From Cudoniella acicularis (Eukaryota > Ascomycota > Leotiomycetes > Helotiales > Helotiaceae): a stretch of DNA of 64,000 nt. A program made the position numbers and the translations under genes. Location: the NCBI GenBank assembly GCA_013054445.1, contig JAAMPI010000034.1:24660-88659 (forward strand), given 5' to 3'. The notes under the pieces are model-generated. The model did not search any database and was not told where the DNA came from. It was given only the letters and a program-made list of their open reading frames with translations. This document shows positions 1 through 11,760 of this stretch, piece by piece; position 1 is the stretch's first letter, and the number at the start of each line of letters is the position of its first letter.

Positions 1-44
1 GAGATTTAGTGTTGAGATACACTCTGAAATCTTCTCCTTTTTAG

Positions 45-1123
45 GAGGGGAGGATCTTGAAGCCATGCAACTCACTTGCCATTATTTCGACTACCTGGGT
101 CCACCAATCTCTATTCGCGTACATGCCGTCAACTTAGACAGCTTCAACCGGATGGAGTTGATCTCCAAGGCTCCTCTACTAGCCAACCGTGTCCTGTCGA
201 TTTCTTATTCTGGATGTCGAGCACAATCTCAACAGTGCACTTGGATAGATGGGAGAGATGACGACCTGCTGCCATCTGCGACTTGGACAACTTTCCGCGA
301 CTCAATGCCAAAGTTCAGACGTCTTCAGGAATTCGGAATAAAGATGCGAGACTCTGATGAGGATTGGTGTACGTGTGGATTTCAGGAAGATATTTTAATC
401 TTACAAGACATCTTGTTGAAAAATAAGCCTCGCCTTAAGATTTTCAGTCTCACGCCTCCCTACTGGGCATCGCTGTCACCGCCAATATCGTGGCTCCCTC
501 TGTTCTCCTCCCTACATCATTTGACTTTCACGTGGCCTATTAGGCTAGAAGATAAGCAGGGACTGCAGGAGCTTCTCAAATATCCTCAAAGCATCAAACT
601 TCTCTGTCCCAAGGTTTCGTCACAAGGTCGATCTATTGGTGGTCGTAATTTGGATTTAATTACCCAAGAGACGTTGCCCCGCCTCAGGAGACTAAGCATT
701 CTTGGACCTGCGCGTTCATCTGAACAGGCGCTACGACACTTCTTTCGAGAACACCCGAAGCTTGAATTCTTTTTGTTAGCAGGGCTAAACGAAAAGGATT
801 GGGGGTTTCTGCCAAAAGTCTGGCACTTTGGTGATTTTTTCCCGCAGCCGGAAGCCAAGATAACGACCATATCTCACGATTCAAAGATAACAATTTCGCC
901 CAATGCCTTTTTGAGAAGATTTATCTTTGGAACGTATACGCCTCTTGATTCTTCCTATCCGTGCATTGCGGCAGGTGTCTTACGCCTGTTACCAGGTGCT
1001 CATTATTATTCAGAGTTAGGAAAGCGGGTCGATCCTGACGACGAGGTATTCTGGGCGTCGATGATGCCTAAGAGCCTTCGTATCATCAACAAAGCGGAAT
1101 ATTCCTATACCATTATATCATAG
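45..1123 (+). CDS. F-box/leucine-repeat-like protein, 5' end outside window
   Basis: An open frame runs from a splice acceptor (pyrimidine tract then TAG at 42-44) to the stop at 1121-1123. The first ATG is at 65, but the codons before it (GEDLEA) align with EEPDQL just after the F-box-like start of the paralogue at 1473-2865. I therefore read 45 as an internal exon start, with the N-terminal exon to the left of the window. The pair shares the layout 'LQEF...C.CxF..D.L...DILL', 'PLFSSL..L...W' and a C-terminal 'DD/NNQVFW'. F-box proteins usually recruit substrates to SCF ubiquitin ligases, but no substrate can be inferred here. The gene converges on its paralogue. Confidence is good that it is coding and modest for the F-box assignment. 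Confidence 0.6.
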
Positions 1124-1472
1124 CCAATTGATCGTCTTCCCAGCCCTCTATCAATCCATCTCATCCCCAGAATTTGTGTTCCATTCAGTTCCTGTAAGCC
1201 ACGACTCCTGAGAAGACTTCAGGATCGACGAGTTATGATTCGCTGCTCGATTACACATTTGTTACTGGAATAGGAAGGGGATTTGTACCCAGAAATCCGC
1301 GGAAAAGAGGTGGACATGGCAGGAAAGATAGGGGTCAGGGCAATGGGATGAGGGCGAGGCTACAGGAGAGGAGAATAGCGATGAAAAGTGCGAGGAAGAG
1401 TGTTAAAATGATATCATATTCATGAAGGGGCCGATAGTCACAATTTCATTCTCTCTTATTGCTTGATACTTG
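1124..1472. other. Intergenic between convergent F-box-like paralogues
   Basis: About 350 bp of tail-to-tail spacer. I see no open frame or repeat in it. Confidence 0.5.
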
Positions 1473-2865
1473 CTACTGAGACTCATTATCAGGTGCAAAC
1501 CTTGGCCCGAGGCGGATCATCCTCACAGTTGACCAGAATACTTGGTTATTAAGCTCAAGTTTTTCATGGTCTTCGTTAGGGATATCCGAAACAGACCAAC
1601 TGAATGTTTTAATAGTAGGCAGAGGTTTCCATTCGATCCCCCAAACATACTTTCCAAAGCGACTCCGTCGCTCAAAAGTAACTACTGATCCTGGTTTCAA
1701 ATTCTTGAACTCGGCTCCAGCAAAAACAGTATACACCCCACGCAGAGTCAGATGGTTCCAACTTGCCGGCAAAAAATTCAGCCACCTCAAATAAATAATA
1801 CCTGGATTTCTGCTAAAGAAATTTTGTACTAATTGTACGGATGAATCCACGTTTCCGGTAATTGTAAGTGTCTTCAGGTTCGGAAAAGTGCCAGTAGTAA
1901 AATGGTCGAAATTTGAAAGAAGGCCGGGAATAAGTCCCCGGATTTCAATGTTTTGGAGACGTTGGAAAAGCTCCTGCAATATTGGACCGTCTGCTGGCTC
2001 AAAATCATCCCTCCAGGGAATATCTAAAGATCGTAGGGATGAAAATAATGGACGCCATGATAACGGGAGCTCTAGCCATTCAGCAGTGAACGGGAATCTT
2101 AATTTTTTAAGACAAGGCAATTGATCCAAGTTTTCTAGCAAGATGTCTCGTATAGTTAAGAGATCATCTTCGAAGATGCATTCACAGAGTTCATATCTTT
2201 TGTTGTGTGATCTCCCTTCGAATACGAATTCTTGAAGAGCCGTGAAATGTGTAATCGAGCTGCTGAGGAGTTCCCAAATGGTCGGGTCGATCGGCAAGGG
2301 GTCTGGAATATTAGAGTTGCATCCTTGGGTCGCTGGCTTTCTACAACCACGATAGCGTATCTTTTGGACGCGTTCCGGTAGTCGAGGCAGTTCAGCCGCA
2401 GCCTTCATCTTTTGAAAGGATCGTGGATCGATGGCTTGTAACTCGAGTGTAATCGGTGGGTCTGGTATCATGAAGCGGAGGGCTTGGCAAGTGTATTGTA
2501 ATTTCAACTGATCCGGCTCTTCTGTACTCCGTAAAACTCTTAATTGCAACTCAGGAGGCAATCTAGTTTATTTGTTAGATAATAGAACACGAAGAATTAA
2601 GTAAACTTTACCTTAGTAGAGGAAATCGTCCTCCTTTCTCCAAACCCGTTTCGTTTCTGCTAGACGAGGACACAAGTTCTGATACTGTACCTAATTCTTT
2701 CTCCGTTACTGTCCCTGATACCGTTCCCGATGCTGTCGGAACATTCATTTTGTGATCTGCAAGCTCTTTATCGTCGATAAATTCAGCGTTGTGGTAACCA
2801 TCGTCGGTGCGCCAGGTGAGTTGTGTTCTACTACTCTCGCCGTGTGAGGATTGGTAAGGAGGCAT
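1473..2865 (-). CDS. F-box-like protein, two exons, 447 aa
   Basis: I read two exons, complement(1473..2562, 2612..2865), with a 49-nt intron (donor GTAAAG, branch ATCTAAC, acceptor CTAG). Splicing restores arginine and joins a Ser/Thr-rich N-terminus (residues 1-80) to 'RLPPELQLRVL', the usual opening of an F-box. 'DQLKLQYTCQALR' follows, then about 300 residues of irregular Leu-rich repeats. It is a clear paralogue of the protein at 45-1123, sharing 'PLSWRPLFSSL' and the terminal 'NNQVFWS'. The likely role is as a substrate receptor of an SCF-type ligase, known for the family only. No second domain is visible. Confidence 0.65.
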
Positions 2866-5280
2866 AGTAAAAGAGAACTAGTCTAGCGGAGACTGTAGTA
2901 AAGTATACTCGAAAGTCGTATGCGGTCAAATCCTTCGTCGGATGATGAAAGATTTGGGAGGAGGATGAAGGACAGAAAGCGTTATCACCTGTGGGGAGCA
3001 AGAAAAGCAGCGGTCAACAGACTGTAGCGAACCTGTTTTTACGGCAGGCTTTCAAAGCCACGTTCTAAGACATGGATACAAACGCTCTAAATACAAAATA
3101 CTCTGCCTAGGAAGAGATCACTGCTTTAGTTGATTAAATAATAAATATAGAGTATATTAAAGTTCAACTTAACTACTATAAATCGATAATTCGAACTTAT
3201 TATTCTATTGCATCCCTATTAAGAATAGTGAAGTTGTCGGAGGCCGCTGCTATACAGACACTCCGCCGTATAAATTAAGCACAAAATTTTATTAATATAT
3301 AACTGAAAACATAACGAATATTTTCTTGCCTAGGGGGAAAAAAAAAAAGATTCTGTTTCTTTCTTTTATTTAAATTCTCCCCCTGCGGCAGCCTCTCAGG
3401 GGAACCTATATTCTCTGCCCCCTTTTCCTCGCTTAGCGCACAACACCGCAATTGTACCAACCACGACAATTTATTTTTAAAGAATATTGCGAAGAAAGAC
3501 CTTCAGGGAAATATGCTTATAATTTGCGCAGTTGTCTCAAGTATATAGCGGTGTAATAGTGGATGGATTTATTGGAGCGAAGACCAGAGCGTCACCCTGA
3601 ACTTGCAGAAATCTACAGGCTTTTAAGTACTAACTACAGCGCATTTCTCACTAAAATACAGCGGGGACTCGCTGTAAGTTGCATGCTGCATTTCACGCAC
3701 CAACGCGCAACAGGCTCTCCTTTTCTATAGATAGCTTACGCCTCGAATTCATGCACGCCAACGCCGCACCCAACTGTGAGTGAGCTCCCGTCTCCGGGGC
3801 AGTTCAGGAAATACTGCGACTTCTTGCGGCAAATTTAACCATCTGCCAACACCATCCCCATATCTTTCTTTGGTAAATCTCGCTCATTCGCCAGGAAATT
3901 TGTCGACAACGCGAATTTTAAGATGGTCAGCATCGGGGAGCATGCTTCAATCACGGATGCAGCGAAGGGCCGGGTACGATCTCGTGTCTTCCCCATGAAC
4001 TAGCTCCGCCAGCACTCCTGGGGGCCTTGTGAGTCAAGAACTCCACCATACACTTCCAAGTAACCTGATGGGGTGTTGTAATTGAGGAATGGCTGGGCAA
4101 TGTCGATAGATTTTCCGATGGCTTCTTCTCCCCTTTTGGGAACTTCCGGGTGAGATAGCACAGAACTGAAGAATATTCGGTAGATGCTTTGGAGAGGAGA
4201 GGAATTGACCAAAAAAGATCGACTGGATCGCGTTCTTTTTGTCAAAGACAGTCGTGGACATATTTCTCAACGTTGCTGCCCAAAGGATCCATACAGGTAC
4301 AGCGGTTGCATTTGCTGACGGATCGGATACTCTAAGCGATACAAGGTGAGGTGCCTTGGGCAGTCCTGTTTCTCGTCATTGTGATAGGAGCATCTGGATC
4401 GATCGGAGAAGATCATGGGAAAGCAAAAAGAAAAAAAAGATAGACAAGCAATCTTACACAGTTCCAAGGTGACTGGTTAACTAATCTCACCCAGGCCTCC
4501 CTCTATTCCTGCCCCCCTGAGATGGCTTAAGCCTGGTCAAGCCGTAGATGCGTCAATGGTCTGTGGCAGCAGGGCTGCAGGGGCTGGGTGTGTTGTAAAA
4601 CCAGGGGCTGCAGGAAAATAGATCACAGCCGAAAGTAGGTTGAATTCATTTTTATTTCCAACTGGAAATTAAGTTTATTGGCTGCTCGGTCAAAGGTGTC
4701 ACTTCCCGTGTCCATGTCTCTCGGGTTCAGCTTCCGTTGTTGAGCTCGAGATGAATAAGAGGTCTTCCACCGGTGTGGTAAACTACGCTGCACATACACG
4801 TTTGTGATTTCTGTATTCGGCATAATGAACTCTTTAATAATATAACCCAAATAATGTCTCTTTAGAGTGAATGAATCCAATTCAGAGAGGGATTTCAATT
4901 TATCAGCTAAGCGGAAGCTTGTGGCTACACTCCAGAATATTGCACCCCTTGACGTGAAGGGAAAATAGGCCCAGTCTTCTGCAATTTCCAGGATAACCTG
5001 GAGAATATAAGTCGAGTGGCATGCATGAGAGTGGCTTTAGCTGGCTTGGGTCAGGCTTCCCGGAGGTAGTCCCGCTCAACAGTCTGCAGCTCTGAGCCCT
5101 GTAGCTTTAACGCCCTTGGCTACACGATCCCCGAATCGCGATCTATGTGGCTTTAAGCTATTTTGCTCTTTTAATGTATTTTTCTCCCTACTTCTTCCAT
5201 AATTTTCTCTTTTTAACAATTCCTGGGTTTCACTCTCCACTTCACTTAACAAATTCGAACCTGCCGGTAATACAAATGAG
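2866..5280. other. Gene-poor accessory DNA with a possible decayed frame at 3820-4245
   Basis: Around 3120-3500 the DNA is AT-rich with an A tract and no gene. On the minus strand from 4245 an open frame runs to a TAG at 4000-4002, then continues in the same frame for about 55 codons ('MGKTRDRTRP...') to a stop near 3835. This could be a decayed exon with one nonsense codon, but I recognise no family. The rest (4470-5280) shows only short frames. Confidence 0.3.
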
Positions 5281-5684
5281 ATGGACATGGAATGTAGAGA
5301 ACCAGAAGAGGGACTATTTTACCTTAAAATGGCTACTTGTAAGTTAAAATTCAAATTTCTAAAGCACGTTTTCACTGACACCTTGAAGCAAATGCTAAAG
5401 TCTTGTTTGGCTCCAATGCCAAAGTTGCGATCGGCTTCGACAAAGGGGAGTTTGTCGCATGGGTCTCCTTAAACGGCGAAGTCAAAGCCAAAGCCAAATG
5501 CAAAGGCCGTAGCAAACAGCTTTACTGGTGCCTGAAATCGCTGTTGCGAATCCTGATTCAGGGGGTGGAAAAGACATACGGGAAGGCTCTCGCTGAGGTG
5601 GGGGATGAATATGTATCGTCAGCTTCGTCATCAGATTTGATGGGTTTGGATTTTTCAAAGATGGCGACTTTGAAAGGAGAATAG
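5281..5684 (+). CDS. Hypothetical small protein, two exons, 117 aa
   Basis: Exons 5281..5338 and 5389..5684 join in frame. The 50-nt intron has donor GTAAGT, branch CACTGAC and acceptor GAAG. The joined protein reads MDMECREPEEG... through 'KVLFGSNAKVAIGFDKGEF' to a serine-rich tail ending KMATLKGE. Strong splice signals and a frame kept open for 98 codons after the intron support a real or recently real gene. It is basic in the middle (KAKAKCKGRSK), with no signal peptide or membrane segment. The family is not recognised. Confidence 0.4.
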
Positions 5685-7030
5685 AGAGCGACGAAAGGAG
5701 ATCACAAGGTTCTGGTGTGTCTGAGAAAGGAACCGGCCAGCTTCAATTGAGTTTAAAGCCACGATCTGAAACGTTTTGTCCTTATTGATCGTGATTCATC
5801 CCCTCAAATATCCCATACAAGTAATGGTGTCTCCACCGACCCCTCATGGCCCTCATCATGCCCAAAAGTAGTTCTCGTTTCCGATATGTGGAGTTCCTAC
5901 AGTAAGAATGCCGCTGATCAGCAATGAATCAAAGCTGAATATCAGGGAGACTGACGAGTTTGAACTGAACAATGCACAGCGCGATGGCAAAGTTGGCGGT
6001 TGAAGAACAAATTTCTGCCGAGGCCAATGGCGATAAAGTGTCAAGGTTTGGGTGCCAGAGTTGAAGCTCCGTTCCACTCTGCGCACCTGCCTGACGATGG
6101 AAAGATCGAGAGAATGTATTATCGGCATTACAGCTGACAGCGAGCCACATAATACAAAATTGGAGAGCGGGGTGTAGTGTATATAATTCTCGGGAGATAC
6201 TGAATCGAGACAGTATATCAGTCACATCTGAATCACGACCATCTGCCTGACAAAATGGTCAGTATTGCTCAAATAGGACTAGAAGTCGCATACGAGACAA
6301 TGAGCGCATGGAGCATTATGAACCCAGACCCAATGTGGGCAGTTATGCGTGAAGAAGTACTTGCACCTGTACTTGTAGTATCCTCCAGATCCCGACATTG
6401 TTGATGATTCAAGTCAAATGGTTTAAGGTGAGTTCGAGATTTCCTGAGATCTACCGGTTCAAAAAAGAGAATCGGGGAAGCAACCCCCCTAATTATAATG
6501 CATAACAGAGATCAAGGGAAAAACACCATTATTCACTGTCACAGAACTTCTGCCGCTGAAGCCGTGGAGGATTTCTTGGCATTGTCCTGTAAGAATTCGC
6601 GTAAACTCTGGAATTTGTTGCACATCGCTCTAATTCTGTTTCAATCCCCGAGCACACTGGTTAATCCGGACTTTGTGGTGCCTTCACTGGCCCAGGGCGC
6701 TTCTGGGTGGCGGGGGACCTGTTAACGCCTGGCGTAAAGTATCGATGCCAGCTTCCTGCCAAAGCGGAATGTATCCACTTACGGTTAGTAGTCTTTTTCC
6801 AGGTGCGGTGACATCAAATTCGTTTGGTACGTGCATCCATGTTTGTGTTGTGTTACCATGCGGACAGGGGCAGGGACAGGGTTCTTGGGAACGGCGGCTC
6901 CACAGCCGAGTTCAATCCAACGTCTGCTGCGGGCAACAAACCTTCTGCGAACAGAATCACACCCGGGCCATGCCGCCTCCAGCCTCTGTCCAGATAAGGA
7001 CTTCGATGCTTACGGTGCAGAAATGCATGA
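5685..7030. other. Accessory DNA without a supported gene
   Basis: A short plus-strand frame starts at an ATG at 6255 (about 50 codons). A minus-strand frame of about 98 codons at 5929-6225 lacks an ATG start. Neither has convincing splice signals or a recognisable domain. Confidence 0.3.
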
Positions 7031-7488
7031 ATGAGGCCTTGGGGGAAAAAAAATTGGAATGGAAAAGATAACCGATGGAGAAATCTTTTGGTACGCTTTT
7101 AGCATGTAAAGTTTTTATTTATCTGACTCAAATTTAGGCTGCGCGAAAGGGATTCGTCAAAGAGGAATTGCAGCGACAAGGCCTATCCCCAAAGCAGTTC
7201 AAGGAATCGGATGTGATCCAAAAGCGTTACCATATCGCCCAAATTGAGCGCGCTTTTGCTGCCCAATTTTTCCAGTATACTCGGGATAATTCTTGGATGC
7301 AAGACGCTGTCGGCCCCGATAGTAGTTGGATATATATCCACGGAATGAGTGTTTGGCATGTGAGGTTTGCACTTCAATCAATCGAAAGCGATGTCAGGGA
7401 CGACGCGCTGATCGAACCTACCGGATCAACTTCCTCGTCCCTGCCCGCTGATCCCATCTCAAAGTCGGCCACGAACGCCAGTGGATAA
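7031..7488 (+). CDS. Hypothetical protein, two exons, 136 aa
   Basis: Exons 7031..7090 and 7138..7488 join in frame over a 47-nt intron with donor GTACGC, branch ATCTGAC and acceptor TTTAG. The ATG at 7031 follows an in-frame stop by one codon. The product starts MRPWGKKNW, continues with charged helical sequence (KEELQRQGLSPKQFKE) and an aromatic stretch (HGMSVWHVRF), and ends in a Ser/Thr-rich tail. No known domain is visible. The acidic/aromatic composition looks coding, but the start is uncertain. Confidence 0.35.
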
Positions 7489-7933
7489 GTGAGGCACTTT
7501 GCGTGGCAAAGCCTCATTATCCCACAGTTAGTCTGTTCTCAGCCCCTCTGTCGTACAGAAGGACACGCTGTGTTACCGGCTGTGCAGTATGTGCCTCGAC
7601 CTTTTCTTCCGGGTTTGAGCATGAGCGAGCGGTCTGCCTTCAACTGCCGTTTTAGCTACTTTCCGGATACGTGTATCACGGATGTGACGTTAGCTGAATT
7701 TTCTTACATGACTGCACTTCGCGTACTTTGTTGATGGTGTGTCATTCTGGTAGAATATGGGATTTGAAGCCTCATAGAGATCTACACAAGTCAAGGGACT
7801 GTCACTCGTACTTGTGTTAGTTTCTCTTGCTTAAACCCACATTGCTGAACGTCACGACTCGAAGCCTTGCTCTTGCTGTGAACTACCTGCGTACAACATT
7901 CTACATTTTCAGTTCCGCACTACCCTCCACCAC
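7489..7933. other. Intergenic, presumed 5' region of the SANT-like gene
   Basis: No supported coding frame. CT-rich runs occur near 7870-7925, just before the ATG at 7934. Confidence 0.35.
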
Positions 7934-8273
7934 ATGGCTCCTTCATGGATGCGGTCAGAAGATGATTTTCTCTCGAAGCTTAACTTAGAACAACCTACGG
8001 GCGAACGGATAAATTCTTTCACAAAAAAGCTTAACAAGAAGTTTGGGACCAGTCGCACACCGCACTCAGTCAAAGTGAGGCTCGCGAAGGTGAGGGGGGG
8101 GTGTGACAAGACGGAACAAAGTCTGGACAGAAGAAGAAGATGATGCTTTACGCCGCCTTGCCAAAGTTACAAAATTTTGCGACGCGGTTGCAAAGTTCCA
8201 GAAGGGGCACCCCTCTCGCACGAAAGAAGCAGTTAAATCTCGTCTCCGACGGATAAAATCGGGTTCACAATAG
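7934..8273 (+). pseudogene. Two-repeat SANT/Myb-like protein broken at a G8 tract
   Basis: Repeat 1 begins APSWMRSEDDFLSKL and ends TPHSVKVRLAKV. Repeat 2 begins KVWTEEEDDALRRLAKV and ends SRTKEAVKSRLRRIK. Both have the tryptophan plus acidic helix-1 and basic helix-3 of SANT/Myb DNA-binding repeats. They lie in frames that differ by one base, and the break falls at a run of eight G (8093-8101). With seven G the frame would be continuous from the ATG at 7934 to the TAG at 8271, about 112 codons. It may be a true frameshift, a sequencing error in a homopolymer, or programmed slippage. The small size and lack of other domains suggest a DNA-binding module of unknown target. Confidence 0.5.
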
Positions 8274-8950
8274 ACACCACCACAAAATAGCATCGAAGTC
8301 CTTGAAATGCAAAACGTAAGTGGATTGTTAAGTGCATTTAGTATTTGACTAATAGGGCGTTAGTCTAGGGGTAATGAAGAAAGTACAGCACTATTGTGTC
8401 CAATTCAAGCATCGAAGCACATTCATGTAGCGATTGAAGATCAGGTAGCGATGAAGAGTCAACTTGCGGTGCGGAGTCAGGTAGCGATAGATACCGATGG
8501 ACAGTCTGATAGGAAAGATTTGTGTTGAATGATGACGAGGAGATTGAGATGTAGAGACTTGGGAGTTAAATGTGCTTCAATGATAGGACATCGTTTGACT
8601 ATCAGACGGTTCCCAAGATGCACGTATCCTAATATTACTCTAGTTCTTGCTGTGATTCCAAGAAAAGTGTTCCGGGAGAACAGATTGTTCGATCGGGTTG
8701 TCTCATTTGATGGTTTGATGGCAGCAGCCGGTAAGACTAGCCAGCCACAGGCCATAAACCCTCGACCGCAGCGCAGCCAGCTGTTTTGACTTTTAGGGAC
8801 GATACTTTGCTTCTCCTGATCACACCCCGACCTCACCAGTGACCCGATGTGTCAGAGGATCCGCAGTGTCCATCTTCCCTCTTCTCTCTTCTCACCCATG
8901 CACATTACATCGCAATTATATTAACCTTTCTCTAATAATATGAGGAAGTA
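8274..8950. other. Spacer with short CAGGTAGCGAT-like repeats
   Basis: Three close copies of a GTAGCGAT unit occur at about 8428-8490. The rest holds no convincing gene. Confidence 0.35.
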
Positions 8951-8965
8951 CACCTCATCTCAAAG

Positions 8966-9240
8966 TGAATTGGACAGAAGAAAACACTTTGTTCCTTGCC
9001 CTTGACAAAAAAAACACGACCTCACTGCCCTGGACGAATAGCTATTGACCCAACCAGCAATTTTGGAAGAAGCCGCACCGCTCCGTGTGCTCAACGAAGC
9101 AACGACTCAAGAAACTAAAAAAAAGGCCACAAAACCTCTGAGTGCAAGTCTTGGAAACTTTGGACTGTCGAAGAAAGGTTACTCTTACTCCCCTTGCTCA
9201 GGAAATACCCAAAGGCAAAAACCAGATTCGCAAAATCGTG
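8966..9240 (+). pseudogene. Decayed second copy of the SANT/Myb-like pair
   Basis: Three short frames in different phases recall the neighbour at 7934-8273: 'NWTEENTLFLALDKK', then 'PHRSVCSTKQRLKKLKKR', then 'SWKLWTVEERLLLLPLL'. The first and third have the W-T-E-E opening of a SANT repeat; the second has the basic third-helix ending (RLKKLKK) seen in the upstream copy. Stops and frame changes separate them. The simplest reading is a tandem duplicate about 1 kb downstream that has lost function. Confidence 0.4.
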
Positions 9241-9389
9241 TGTATTGTGTTAAGATCTTCGGGCTGCCATCTTCCGCTGCTTTTGCTGCAACCTCTCGGG
9301 CAGCAAGCTCGACGCAAACGATGCATCAAGCTCGCATCAGGCTCTGCAGTAGATTAGTACGGAGTTGGGATAGCTGGGAGGGAACTTAA

Positions 9390-10630
9390 CGTGCCAACAC
9401 GCGTCGTCAGTCAATGGGAGTTGACGTTTGGGTGCAGGCAGTATTCTTTCATGCACAATGCAGCGCCTGGGCCTATCATTATTGTCGAAATATCAGCCTC
9501 GACAATAGCCCTCTCGCCAAACATAGGCAAGCCTCGATGGCGGCCAGGGGTTTTCCGAGCATAAGTAAGCCTCATCGGCACTTGACTTCATGTCTTCCTC
9601 CTCCTTTCTATTTATTTTTTTCCACCCACGATATCACTACCAAGAACCACTTCTGAGTTCTACCAAGACTGAATATATTCGTATCATGTCAGACGACAAT
9701 TGGCCTCGATGCCTAGCAGACGGTTGGATTCTTCATAAACTCTACGGGCGACGTCCATTCAGAAGACCACAAGAGCGTAAGGATATTTCCTGTGAAATTC
9801 GGAGTTAATTTTCTTTCAAACTTCTTTTCATTTGTGATATACTTCCCGTTATAGTCAGAGCTTTCCAGTCTGTCAATTAAAGCTACCTGAAGTCTTGCGA
9901 TTCAAGTTCACTCAATCCTCCATACGGGTATGCTGTCAGCCCTGTCGGTGCTTGTAAAGGTCAGTTACATACCATCGTCGCCAAGTGGCAAGTCTTCTTT
10001 GCAGTGGATCATGCCGTCGCTGTTGTTTTCTGTAGAGCTTTGCTGTCAGTCTTCTACGATCGCCATTGTTCAAGGATAACGCCGAGCTCGGCCGACCCCG
10101 CTAGTCACGCGTTGTGCACACCGATCCTCACCGACGTATCTGAGAGTTGTTCACAGCATTGTCTGTCAGGATAAGCCATTTATGCTCAAGATATTAACAA
10201 ATTATATCTGATTATCAATTCGGATCCAATCAGCGCATCGAACAAATCATCAAGGGACTCCGGTCGAGGAGGTGACTGGGCAGCAATGCTTTAATTACGC
10301 GTCGGCCCAAAGATCCATTCGACCACTCGATTGCGCGATCTTGAAAGACACATTTTACAACTTCAACATTCTACAACAAGCCTCTGCCGTATTGCGCAAA
10401 TACAGTTCTATCCAACTATCGGACCCGTTGGTGCCTCATCGCTATACGTAGCCTGACAACAGCCAGCGAAATCTTTGGTTTTTGGGAATTGTCTCCGAGT
10501 CAACCAGGCTACGAGAGCCATCTCTTGCTACTTGTTATTTTCTCGAGAACCTGAAGGTAAGGACACTCTATATATCGCGTGTATAAATCTGATATGAGAT
10601 AGTTTTACGTCAATACATCACTTGTCGATA
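9390..10630. other. Accessory DNA with one weak two-exon candidate
   Basis: A short frame from ATG 9686 (MSDDNWPRCLADGW) reaches a GTAAGG donor near 9777, with a TTATAG acceptor near 9855, but it stops soon after. I see nothing else supported. Confidence 0.25.
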
Positions 10631-10945
10631 ATGGCAGAGACGACGGAGGTGGGGAATAAAGCTCTAGTGGGAGAGGAGGAATCTATCGAGATGAATCAAT
10701 CCCCTCCAGAGGTGGGGGATAAAGCTCTAGCGGGAGAGGAGGAATTTATCGAGATGAATCTATTTCCCGCAGAGGGGTACGATAGAAAAATGATATTCAC
10801 GGGCTATTGGATCACAATTTATCACAAGACAACAATGGAGCCAATTGTTAGCCAACATAATACAACCCAAGGCAAGGAGTTTGACATCCCGAAGGATTAT
10901 ATTTGCGAAGTTACAAAGGGAACAGTAAAGTTTATCAAAATGTAA
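10631..10945 (+). CDS. Small acidic protein with an exact-length internal duplication, 104 aa
   Basis: A single open frame runs from ATG 10631. Residues 6-26 and 27-47 are a direct repeat of 21 residues: EVGNKALVGEEESIEMN and EVGDKALAGEEEFIEMN. At DNA level this is a 63-bp tandem duplication (10646-10708 and 10709-10771). The C-terminal half is different, with beta-like hydrophobic segments (YDRKMIFTGYWITIYHK). No signal peptide. The gene overlaps the 3' end of the convergent gene at 10935-11679 by 11 bp. The family is not recognised. Confidence 0.45.
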   Translation: MAETTEVGNKALVGEEESIEMNQSPPEVGDKALAGEEEFIEMNLFPAEGYDRKMIFTGYWITIYHKTTMEPIVSQHNTTQGKEFDIPKDYICEVTKGTVKFIKM

Positions 10946-11679
10946 AAACTTCCATTCCAATCTTATTGAGCACAGTGTATCCAGCTGGGCGGCCCATTTC
11001 TATGGTGAATTCTATGGCAAATGGTGGAAATTTCCTTGCGAATGCCTGTATACAGATTGTGCGTTGACTCTCGCCGCCGAATTTTCGAAGCGGGCTACTT
11101 TGAATACCCGCGTAAAGTGTATCACCTAATTTTCCCAAATTATCGATCATTGCATTAGTGTACATTATCACAGGATCTACAGATGTCAGTAAATAACACA
11201 TGAATGGGAAGACTCGCATACCTTCTACCCTAGTTACAAGATGTTGAAGCCCGAGCTGGTTAAGGATCCAGTATCCATCTTTGGCAGTGACTCGTATAGT
11301 GATCGAAATGTTTCTTGCAGGGGCTTCAGGGGCTGTTGCAAATATAAAATCCATCTCGTTCCGCGAGAAGCCATCTTTAATAGCCGCCGAAAAGATACCA
11401 AAAAGAGCGATTTTGTCGTCGGATGGGATGGTACGGTAGCCGAACCGGATTTCCCCAGGTACATTAAGACCATTAAGAGGTATGAAGGTGTACGAATCTA
11501 TTGATTGAGCTCTCGCAGATGGCATACCTACGCAAATTGAGTGAGAAGTAAGCCCTGTGATCATCTTTCGAGGTGTTGACTAACCTTTTTTGTTCTGCTG
11601 CAGTGACGGCAGGGGTAGCTCTTGCCTTGCCTGCAGAGATACAACGTGGGGAGCTACTGTAAATGAGCTTGATAGCCAT
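10935..11679 (-). CDS. Hypothetical protein, three exons, 208 aa
   Basis: I read complement(10935..11176, 11222..11511, 11585..11679). Intron 2 is 45 nt (GTATGC, branch TTTACTGAC, TGTAG) and restores Asp. Intron 1 is 73 nt with donor GTTAGT; the GCGAG acceptor is the one that keeps frame. Exon lengths sum to 627. The N-terminus (MAIKLIYSSSPRC) could be a weak signal or targeting sequence. The body has alternating beta-like segments such as 'PGEIRFGYRT', 'MDFIFATAP' and 'RNISITIRVT'. The family is not recognised. It lies 81 bp downstream of another minus-strand gene. Confidence 0.5.
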
Positions 11680-11760
11680 TTGCAGGATGCTGGTAACTAA
11701 CCGTGTAGGATCTGTAGGTTTGTTTCTTGATCTCCTTTTCCGATTTGATACTGGGGGAGC

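Noticed and set aside
8355..8420. tRNA-like stretch (GGGCGTTAGTCTAGGGGTA ... TTCAAGC)
   Set aside because: A- and B-box-like pieces are present, but no acceptor-stem or anticodon-stem pairing could be drawn.
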